From: Bacteroidales bacterium | GTDB lineage: Bacteria; Bacteroidota; Bacteroidia; Bacteroidales; Bacteroidaceae | Length of the DNA stretch: 64,000 nt | Assembly (NCBI GenBank): GCA_015060865.1 | Contig: SUXS01000007.1 | Span: 91,681-155,680 of the forward strand | Direction of reading: 5' to 3' | Shown: piece after piece, positions 26,504-32,727 of the stretch | Layout of the letters: every line of letters begins with the position of its first letter | Numbering within the stretch: position 1 is the first letter of the stretch | Program-made: the position numbers and the translations under genes | The notes under the pieces: generated by a model | Told to the model about the DNA's origin: nothing | Seen by the model: the letters and a program-made list of their open reading frames with translations, nothing else | Database searches by the model: none

Positions 26504-28672
26504 ATGGGAAAATCAGCCAAGAAGACGCATCTGCGCATGACCAAGCGCATGATGTTCGACGCACTCATCGACCTTTTTCAAGAGTATTCTGACCGCTCGC
26601 TCACCTATAGCCGCATATGGAAGGAGCTGCGCCTCACCACGCACCCACAGAAGATGCTGTGTGGCGACATCATAGGCGACCTGCTCATCGACGGCACCCT
26701 CGTGGAGACCTCCAACGGGCATTTCCGCCTCGTATTCCAGAAACGTGAGCTCACGGGTATCATCCAGCGTTCGAACAATGGCAAGATTCTCTTTGCCCCC
26801 GATGAGGATGACGAGTCGGTATACATCGCCGAGCGTCACTCGATGCATGCCCTGCATGGCGACCGTGTGCGCGTGAGCCTCTTTGCCCGTCGTCGTGGAC
26901 GTGGCATGCCCGAGGGCGAGGTGGTAGAGATCATCGAGCGGGCCAACGACACCTTCGTGGGCATCCTCAAGGTGGAACGCAACTATGCCTTCCTGCTTAC
27001 CGAGAGCCGTACGCTCGACAACGACATCTTCATCCCTCGCGACAAGCTCAAGGGCGGCAAGAGCGGCGACAAGGCGGTGGTGAAGATAGTGGAATGGCCC
27101 GAGGATGCACGCAACCCCATAGGTCATGTGGTGGACATCCTTGGTCAGGCTGGTAACAATGATGTAGAGATGCACGCCATCCTTGCCGAGTTTGGACTCC
27201 CCTACAAATACCCCATTGCCGTGGAGAATGCGGCCAACCATATCAGCGACGTCATCACACCCGACGAGATAGCCCGCCGACTCGATATGCGCGATGTGCT
27301 CACCTGCACCATCGACCCCCACGATGCCAAGGACTTCGACGATGCTCTCTCTATCCGTCCCCTCGGCAAGAACCTTTGGGAGGTGGGCGTACACATTGCC
27401 GATGTCACCCATTACGTGGGCGAGAACGGCATCATCGACAAGGAGGCACAGCACCGCGCCACATCGGTATACCTTGTCGACCGCACCATCCCCATGCTGC
27501 CCGAGCGCCTGTGCAACTACATCTGTTCGCTGCGCCCCAACGAAGACAAGCTCACCTACTCCGTCATCTTCCACATCGACGACAAGGGTCGTGTCAAGTA
27601 CAGCCAGATAGCCCATACCATTATTAATAGCAACCGTAGATATACTTACGAGGAGGTGCAGGCCATCATCGAGCGCCAGCAGCGCGGCACCAAAGAGGCC
27701 TTGCCGGGCGATGAATATGCCAACGAGCTGATGATTCTGAATGGGTTTGCCCAGCAGATGCGAGCCGCACGCTTTGCGGGCGGAGCCATCAACTTCGACC
27801 GCGTGGAGGTGCGTTTTGACATCGACGAGAAGGGACACCCCGTGAGCGTACACCTCAAGGAATCGAAGGAGGCTCACCAGCTCATCGAGGAGTTCATGCT
27901 GCTGGCCAATCGTACCGTGGCCGAGACCATCGGTAAGGTACCCGTGAAAAAAGCCAAGGTATTCCCCTACCGCATACACGACGTGCCCGATGCCGAGAAG
28001 CTCGACAACCTCGCACGCCTCGCCCTTCCCTTCGGACATAAGGTGCGCACCACGGGCGACAAGGTAGACATAGCCAAGTCGTTCAACAAATTGCTGGCCG
28101 ATGTCAAGGGCAAGCGCGAGCAGCACCTCATCGAGACCGTTTCGCTGCGTGCCATGCAGAAGGCCCGTTACAGCACCGACAACATCGGTCACTACGGCCT
28201 GGCGATGGAGTACTACACCCATTTCACCTCGCCCATACGCCGCTATCCCGACATGATGGTGCACCGTCTCCTCTCGCGCTACCTCGAAGGTGGTCGCTCG
28301 GCCTCGAAGAGCAAGTATGAAGAGCTGTGTGAGCACTCCTCACAGATGGAGCAGCTTGCCGCCTCGGCCGAACGCGCCAGCATCAAGTACAAGCAAGTAG
28401 AGTATATGGCCGACCGCATGGGTATCGCCTACGATGCCATCATCAGCGGTGTCACCGAATGGGGACTCTATGCCGAGATCATTGAGAACAAGTGCGAGGG
28501 CCTCATCCCCATGCGCGACCTCGACGACGACTACTACGAGTTCGACGAACGCAACTTCTGCCTCGTAGGCCGCCGCACCCATAAGCGCTACGCCTTGGGC
28601 GATACCGTCAAGGTAGAGGTAGCCCGGTGTAACTTAGAGAAAAAGCAACTCGACTTTGCTCTGGTAGAGTGA
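26504..28672 (+). CDS. rnr: Ribonuclease R
   Basis: Processive 3'-5' exoribonuclease that degrades structured RNA. The 722 residues hold an N-terminal helix-turn-helix-like region, cold-shock OB domains (about 60-230), the RNB catalytic domain with DPHDAKDFDDALS (the acidic metal ligands) and YTHFTSPIRRYPDMMVHRLL, and a C-terminal S1 domain (about 635-720) ending VARCNLEKKQLDFALVE. It has very high C/G third-position use. The last 22 bases plus 6 following bases are repeated 63 bases downstream. A 607-residue open frame on the other strand is a by-product of this codon bias. Confidence 0.96.
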   Translation: MGKSAKKTHLRMTKRMMFDALIDLFQEYSDRSLTYSRIWKELRLTTHPQKMLCGDIIGDLLIDGTLVETSNGHFRLVFQKRELTGIIQRSNNGKILFAPDEDDESVYIAERHSMHALHGDRVRVSLFARRRGRGMPEGEVVEIIERANDTFVGILKVERNYAFLLTESRTLDNDIFIPRDKLKGGKSGDKAVVKIVEWPEDARNPIGHVVDILGQAGNNDVEMHAILAEFGLPYKYPIAVENAANHISDVITPDEIARRLDMRDVLTCTIDPHDAKDFDDALSIRPLGKNLWEVGVHIADVTHYVGENGIIDKEAQHRATSVYLVDRTIPMLPERLCNYICSLRPNEDKLTYSVIFHIDDKGRVKYSQIAHTIINSNRRYTYEEVQAIIERQQRGTKEALPGDEYANELMILNGFAQQMRAARFAGGAINFDRVEVRFDIDEKGHPVSVHLKESKEAHQLIEEFMLLANRTVAETIGKVPVKKAKVFPYRIHDVPDAEKLDNLARLALPFGHKVRTTGDKVDIAKSFNKLLADVKGKREQHLIETVSLRAMQKARYSTDNIGHYGLAMEYYTHFTSPIRRYPDMMVHRLLSRYLEGGRSASKSKYEELCEHSSQMEQLAASAERASIKYKQVEYMADRMGIAYDAIISGVTEWGLYAEIIENKCEGLIPMRDLDDDYYEFDERNFCLVGRRTHKRYALGDTVKVEVARCNLEKKQLDFALVE

Positions 28673-28741
28673 AACCTACAGGAGCAAAGGTGAGTTGAAT
28701 TTACTTCCCTTGCCGACTTTGCTCTGGTAGAGTGAAACCTA
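28651..28741. repeat. Duplicated 3' end of rnr (28-base direct repeat)
   Basis: The 28 bases at 28651-28678, which include the end of rnr and its stop, recur exactly at 28714-28741. CTTTGCTCTGGTAG at the first copy also pairs with the following CTACAGGAGCAAAG (two mismatches, 8-base loop), forming a hairpin at the rnr stop. Confidence 0.9.
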
Positions 28742-28909
28742 GTTATGTATAAGTTTAAGGCCAGATGCATCTGGCCTTTTATCATGTGACACGTACACTA
28801 AAGCATAAGGCATATCAACCAGATTTGCAGGTTTGGCATAGAGCACACCACTCAGCTGATAAGCAAATAAGCCTTCCGAACTGAATTCTCCTTGCAAATA
28901 ATTGGCCAT
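28739..28909 (-). CDS. Possible 56-residue ORF of unknown function
   Basis: Reading from the ATG at 28907-28909 gives 56 residues starting MANYLQGEFSSEGLFAYQLS and ending just inside the duplicated rnr tail. A minus-strand -7 box TACATTTG lies upstream at 28990-28997 with a TTTG 16 bases further, closer than usual. The ATG overlaps the stop of a shorter upstream frame (TAATG). I recognise no family; it may be a remnant. The palindrome at 28757-28778 lies within it. Confidence 0.25.
   Translation of the reverse strand: MANYLQGEFSSEGLFAYQLSGVLYAKPANLVDMPYALVYVSHDKRPDASGLKLIHN
28757..28778. terminator. rnr terminator
   Basis: AAGGCCAGATG and its exact complement with no spacer, followed by TTAT. 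This perfect 22-base palindrome is the best terminator candidate for rnr. Confidence 0.65.
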
Positions 28910-29099
28910 TATGCACTTAACATCCTCTTTACTACGGGAAGTTGATTAGTAACCACCATTTCATATGAGCCACCATCATAATCTAGCAACAAATGTAAGT
29001 ATAAATATTTACGCAAAAAAGAGAAGAGGATATATTTAAGGATAAATGAAGATAAATATAAGGAATGGAGTGTCTATCCACTATCCTGATAGTCTTTCA
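28910..29099. other. AT-rich non-coding stretch
   Basis: No gene recognised. It contains the minus-strand -7 box at 28990-28997 and short GATAAA repeats near 29041-29060. Confidence 0.4.
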
Positions 29100-29181
29100 A
29101 CGGTGACGGTGACTTCTCTTCTAACGATAACGTTAACGCTGACGTTGACTAACCTTCCGGACGGCCGTTATCGTCATCGTT

Positions 29182-29207
29182 GATTTCGTAATGCAAATTA
29201 CGAAATC
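29182..29207. repeat. Perfect hairpin, 11-base arms
   Basis: GATTTCGTAAT (29182-29192) and ATTACGAAATC (29197-29207) with a 4-base loop, directly after a reverse hexamer array. Confidence 0.8.
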
Positions 29208-29247
29208 ACGTTCCCCGTCTGTTCTGAATTTGATATGCTACAGAGGG

Positions 29248-29271
29248 AAAAATAAAGTTGCCTTTATTTTT
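29248..29271. repeat. AT-rich hairpin
   Basis: AAAAATAAAG and CTTTATTTTT with a 4-base loop, followed by more T; could be a bidirectional terminator. Confidence 0.65.
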
Positions 29272-29372
29272 TCTAACGAAAACGTTAACGATGACGAAAA
29301 CCTGTAAAGATTATATAGGAATAAGCCTTAAAACGCTTTATATATCAATCCATTTCGGTACAACCTTGTACC

Positions 29373-29422
29373 AAAAAAAGTACATGCATGCACCACGCGC
29401 GGTACATGCATGTACTTTTTTT
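29373..29422. terminator. Long hairpin with A-run and T-run, likely bidirectional terminator
   Basis: 22-base arms (29373-29394 and 29401-29422) with one mismatch and a 6-base loop ACGCGC. The outer parts are seven A and seven T, so either strand would end in a U-run. The inner arm is GTACATGCATG, itself nearly palindromic. Confidence 0.75.
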
Positions 29423-29466
29423 TAACGATAACGTTAACGATGACGTTAATGACTTCGTCATAGACA

Positions 29467-29522
29467 CTTGGCTGCTCTCGCTGAGAAATCGCAAGCTTGC
29501 TTGCATTTCGCTCGTTTGCACA
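29467..29522 (+). repeat. Interspersed palindrome family, copy 1
   Basis: Left flank GGCTGCTCTCGCTGAG, variable inner stem AAATCGCAAGC/GCTTGCATTT, right flank CGCTCGTTTGCACAA. The same flanks with a different but self-complementary core occur near 41091 and, reversed and diverged, near 44747. Confidence 0.8.
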
Positions 29523-29650
29523 AGCGTTGACTGGGCTTCGCAACGTTTACCCATCCGAACCGTAGGTCGACGCTAGAGTCAATGAAAGTTATCGTTAACG
29601 TTATCGTCATCGTTGATTCTGCCACGAAGTAAGCCATTAAAAAATAAATG

Positions 29651-29674
29651 AATGCCTACCCATGAGTAGGCATT
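29651..29674. terminator. Hairpin before the DUF4160 promoter
   Basis: AATGCCTAC and GTAGGCATT with a 6-base loop, then TTC. It could end any transcript entering from the repeat cluster. Confidence 0.5.
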
Positions 29675-29741
29675 TCGGGCGGTGTGTTAACATTTTTTAC
29701 GAAGAAAACAGCATTATCGCCAGCGAATTTATCGGAACATC

Positions 29742-29772
29742 TTGGAAGAGATGAAAAAAAAGAATACCTTTG
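29742..29772 (+). promoter_or_regulatory. Promoter of the DUF4160/DUF2442 pair
   Basis: TTG (29742-29744), 20-base spacer, TACCTTTG (29765-29772). It lies inside the upstream extension of the open frame, which is why the later ATG at 29796 is taken as the start. Confidence 0.8.
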
Positions 29773-29795
29773 CTCTCAAAACAAGCGGAAACCTT

Positions 29796-30101
29796 ATGGG
29801 CAAATTGGCGTTATTCCTATGTTTCATCTTCTCTGTATTTCCTGCAGATGCTTTCGAGAATCGCCGACACATTCATATTGTGCGCCGAGGAAGTAAAAAA
29901 TCACATCGAGGAGATACCGTTGCCAAGATTTGGATTGAGGAGAATGGACAGAAGAAGATTGAAATTGCTTGGTCTGAACTCTCCGCAGCAGAGGAGGTAG
30001 AGATCCTTGCCGTCATTGATGCACATTGGGAAGAGTTTAACCACCGTATTGACGACATCTTTGCTGGTAAGAAGATTAAAATAAAGACAATTAAACGATA
30101 G
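29796..30101 (+). CDS. DUF4160-like protein
   Basis: 101 residues from the ATG at 29796 (MGKLALFLCFIFSVFPADAF); longer starts would precede the predicted transcription start. HIHIVRRG and AKIWIEENGQKKIEIAWSELS then AVIDAHWEEFNHRI fit DUF4160, a family often paired with DUF2442. The hydrophobic start is part of the fold in relatives rather than a clear signal peptide. It is followed after 11 bases by DUF2442 behind a GGAGGA sequence. Such pairs have been proposed to be toxin-antitoxin-like; that role is unproven here. Confidence 0.7.
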   Translation: MGKLALFLCFIFSVFPADAFENRRHIHIVRRGSKKSHRGDTVAKIWIEENGQKKIEIAWSELSAAEEVEILAVIDAHWEEFNHRIDDIFAGKKIKIKTIKR

Positions 30102-30112
30102 GAGGAACAGAT

Positions 30113-30352
30113 ATGTGTAATTTTAAGGATACAAACTTAGGAATCAAGAAACTGGACTTCGGTATAAAGCGCGGAGCAATGGCAGTATACCTGACCGATG
30201 GGCGTGAAGTGATTGTGCCCATATCCATGTTCCCCGACATCAAACGTCTGTCACGAGCCGAACGTGAGGACTATATGATTATGGACAATCAGTATTTCTC
30301 CTTCGAAGCCCTCAGTAAAATATATTCCGTCAAGGATATATTGAGGTGCTGA
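30113..30352 (+). CDS. DUF2442 protein
   Basis: 79 residues with the DUF2442 pattern: GAMAVYLTDGREVIVPISMFP followed by LSRAEREDYMIMDN and YFSFEALSKIYSVKDIL. Function unknown. It is preceded by GGAGGAACAG, an unusually good ribosome-binding site for this genome, and a terminator follows at 30380. With DUF4160 it forms a self-contained two-gene unit. Confidence 0.8.
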   Translation: MCNFKDTNLGIKKLDFGIKRGAMAVYLTDGREVIVPISMFPDIKRLSRAEREDYMIMDNQYFSFEALSKIYSVKDILRC

Positions 30353-30379
30353 GTATCTCACATACCTCAACGATACACC

Positions 30380-30413
30380 AATCGCCCGATACGCATCATC
30401 GGGCGATTTTTTA
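30380..30413 (+). terminator. Terminator of DUF4160/DUF2442 unit
   Basis: AATCGCCCGAT pairs with ATCGGGCGATT across a 7-base loop, followed by TTTTT. Confidence 0.85.
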
Positions 30414-30448
30414 TTCACATAACTTATTCACTTAACAACACCAATATC

Positions 30449-30666
30449 ATGCAAAAAAGAGAACAAACGTTATCACCCATCGGTGAGGTAATCACCGCCG
30501 AGCGCAAGGCGCTGGGCATCCGTGTCGTGGACTTCTGCCGCGAGGCCCACATCAGTCGCGTAACCTACTACGAGCTGCTTAAAGGAAACGCCACTCCGTG
30601 ACGGTACACATCAGGCTCCTGCGCTGCATGCCGACGCGGAATATTAGCGTCGGTTGCGACGACTGA
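30449..30666 (+). pseudogene. Frameshifted small XRE-type HTH gene
   Basis: From the ATG at 30449 the frame reads 50 residues (MQKREQTLSPIGEVITAERK, then LGIRVVDFCREAHISRVTYY, then ELLKGNATP) and stops at 30599-30601. Shifting one base at that point continues the expected helix as VTVHIRLLRCMPTRN to a stop at 30664-30666. So a one-base deletion has probably split a roughly 72-residue DNA-binding protein. It could also be a real 50-residue protein or a sequencing error. It lies between a terminator and the 3' end of the transglutaminase gene. Confidence 0.55.
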
Positions 30667-30795
30667 ACCTTTAGGTTCATAAAGGAGTCATCTTTCATAC
30701 AGTGCAAGAGTCGCGTGAGTTTGAACAGCGCTACCTCGACGCGCTATTGGAATAAGATTGTTTTCGTTATCGTCGCTGCCTTTGGCAGCGCCTAC

Positions 30796-32727
30796 CTACC
30801 ACCACACCTGCTCACCATTCTCATAGGTAAAGATGCGCTCCTCCTTTCCCTTGGTATGGTTGCGCAAGAGCAGCAGCGCATTGGCAGGAACGTTATCCAC
30901 ATAGAGCACACCCTCCCGATTACCCTCCATGCGGGCGATGGAGGCGAAGCGGCGGCCATCCCAGTAGTAGAGCTCGTACTGCTCGCCCTCGCGGATGAAG
31001 TTGTCATCGTTGCGGGGCAGGAAGCGCACCTCACTGATATGCTGCGGCTCCTCAAACTCTACAGCTGCCCAACCGTCGTCGGGGAACTGGCGGTTGTAGC
31101 ACGTGAGCACATCACCATCGAAGAGCTTCTCCAATCGACTCGTACCTACGGCATAGCGCATACCGAACATTCGCTTTATAATGGGACGACCACCCAGTGA
31201 GTCGTACATCTCCACCTCGGCCATATTGCCATACGAGCCTTTGGGCGAGAGATAACGGAAGTAGCGGTACGTGGTATCACATGTGGTGGACAACGTATGG
31301 AAGCGCGATTCCTTCACCCTGCCGATAGTGGCTATCGTCACTGAGTCGCTGAAGTCCTCCCAATTGGCCACCTGGAAACGACCTCCCTCGGTACGGCGAC
31401 ACAGTTCCTTCAGCCAATGCGTATAGCGGTACTTGCGTGTGAGGCGCACCGTCTGGCGATGGGCAGTATCTGCAATGATAGGCTGCACCGTACCATCCTC
31501 TGCCACGAGGAACGGATGACCGGCAGGCACCGATTCGCCATGGCGAGTATACGCCACTGGCAGGTATACCACCTTGCGTCCCAGTCGGTCAAATGTCACT
31601 TGCTGGCCACGCCGCTTGCCCCAATGCACTATCTGCCAGTCGCGGTTGTCGAACACGGTCGCATACAGATATTTACTATCCTTGACTACAGGTATATTGA
31701 AGAGGCGCACCGTAGCATCCGTTGTGGACGTGTAGATATCGGTCACATCCATCAGTGTGGGCGATTCGAACAGCGGCGGCAATGGTTCGCCACTGCTTGT
31801 CAACGGCAACAGGGGCTTCTGCTTGGCATACATGTGGCGGAATACCTTGGGAAGTGTATGGTCTTCACGCCCGAAGAAATGGTCGCTCAGGTGCTCGTTA
31901 GGCCCGAAGGGATAGCATAGCTCCTCATTGGGCAACAGCACCACCCACTCGTGGCTCATGGAACGACTACCCCACTGCGGTACGAAATCCTTGGCTACGG
32001 GTACACCGATGGAGCGGAAGCGGGCAATGTTGAGGTCGGTAAACGTGCGACAAGTGCCTACACGCACACTGTCGAGCTGCGTGGCAGGGAAGTCGGGGAC
32101 GAATCCCTTGGGATAGTATACTGCCGCATGGATATCTTTGTTCACCTTCGAGTATACGCCATAGACGTAGAAGTGGTTCTTCTGGCTCTCATTCACCTTC
32201 TTTACCTTATGGTATTGCTGGGCGATATATTTCTCACGCCAGTTACTCAACGGCTCGTGCCCAACGCGATAAGGGAGTACGTAGTTGCAGAAATGCTCAA
32301 AGCCGTAGTCCATATTCCACTTGGTTCGCCACATACGGAAAGCACTGTCGATATTGGCTATCAGGTAGTCGGCAGTGACAGTTGTCGTGTCGGGGATACG
32401 CACTTGCGCTTCTTCCATCAGATATCCATAGCGCATGATTGCAGTATCGTATGCGCGATTGTAGAACTTATCGTCACGATATGGCAAGCGAAATATACTA
32501 TCCATATACAGACGGAAGCTATCTATACCCACACTCTGCAGGGTATAGTGAGCGTCCATATTGTCAATGAGGAACTGGGCGGCACGCTGCTTGTAGGTGT
32601 CAGAAGTAGAATCACCATAATATGCTAATAAATTCTGCAATTCACTATTAATAAGCTTTTTCCGTTCACCACAGGTTGAAAATACCAGCAATACTGCAGA
32701 TAGAGCAAAAAGTAGTTTCTTCATCAC
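30796..32727 (-). CDS. Transglutaminase-like lipoprotein with C-terminal discoidin-like domain
   Basis: 643 residues. Lipobox VFSTC (Cys19) predicts a lipid-anchored envelope protein. A transglutaminase-like core lies at about 190-300: Cys226 in VGTCRTFTDLN, His259 in SHEWVVLLP and acidic residues after CYPFGP. Beta-rich segments follow, then a discoidin-like module (about 530-620, LFDGDVLTCYNR then WAAVEFEEPQHISEVRFLP). Relatives may be proteases or crosslinking enzymes; activity is not known. The ATG overlaps the stop of the upstream MG2 gene, making it the third gene of that operon. Confidence 0.75.
   Translation of the reverse strand: MMKKLLFALSAVLLVFSTCGERKKLINSELQNLLAYYGDSTSDTYKQRAAQFLIDNMDAHYTLQSVGIDSFRLYMDSIFRLPYRDDKFYNRAYDTAIMRYGYLMEEAQVRIPDTTTVTADYLIANIDSAFRMWRTKWNMDYGFEHFCNYVLPYRVGHEPLSNWREKYIAQQYHKVKKVNESQKNHFYVYGVYSKVNKDIHAAVYYPKGFVPDFPATQLDSVRVGTCRTFTDLNIARFRSIGVPVAKDFVPQWGSRSMSHEWVVLLPNEELCYPFGPNEHLSDHFFGREDHTLPKVFRHMYAKQKPLLPLTSSGEPLPPLFESPTLMDVTDIYTSTTDATVRLFNIPVVKDSKYLYATVFDNRDWQIVHWGKRRGQQVTFDRLGRKVVYLPVAYTRHGESVPAGHPFLVAEDGTVQPIIADTAHRQTVRLTRKYRYTHWLKELCRRTEGGRFQVANWEDFSDSVTIATIGRVKESRFHTLSTTCDTTYRYFRYLSPKGSYGNMAEVEMYDSLGGRPIIKRMFGMRYAVGTSRLEKLFDGDVLTCYNRQFPDDGWAAVEFEEPQHISEVRFLPRNDDNFIREGEQYELYYWDGRRFASIARMEGNREGVLYVDNVPANALLLLRNHTKGKEERIFTYENGEQVWW

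Larger units (their letters stand above)
29100..29616. repeat. Cluster of degenerate hexamer (ACGNTN) arrays in both orientations
   Basis: Six short arrays with period 6 share the core AACGATAACGTTAACGATG: plus-oriented at 29100-29114, 29122-29150, 29274-29302 and 29422-29452, and reverse-oriented at 29162-29183 and 29587-29616. The 29122/29162 and 29422/29587 pairs face each other and could form long imperfect stems. Nothing in the window outside this stretch shows such arrays. Confidence 0.85.

Noticed and set aside
26513..28336. 607-residue open frame antisense to rnr
   Set aside because: It is the mirror of a gene with strongly C/G-ending codons; it has no recognisable domain and rnr is certain.
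28651..28741. Possible CRISPR array
   Set aside because: Only two 28-base copies with one 35-base spacer; the repeat is the end of rnr and no cas gene is in the window.
29328..29576. Frames of 60-70 residues across the hairpins after rnr
   Set aside because: Their residues are dictated by the palindromes and hexamer arrays; both strands give similar open frames.
29100..29616. Replication origin or DnaA-box cluster
   Set aside because: The hexamers do not match TTATCCACA-type boxes and no dnaA or dnaN lies nearby.
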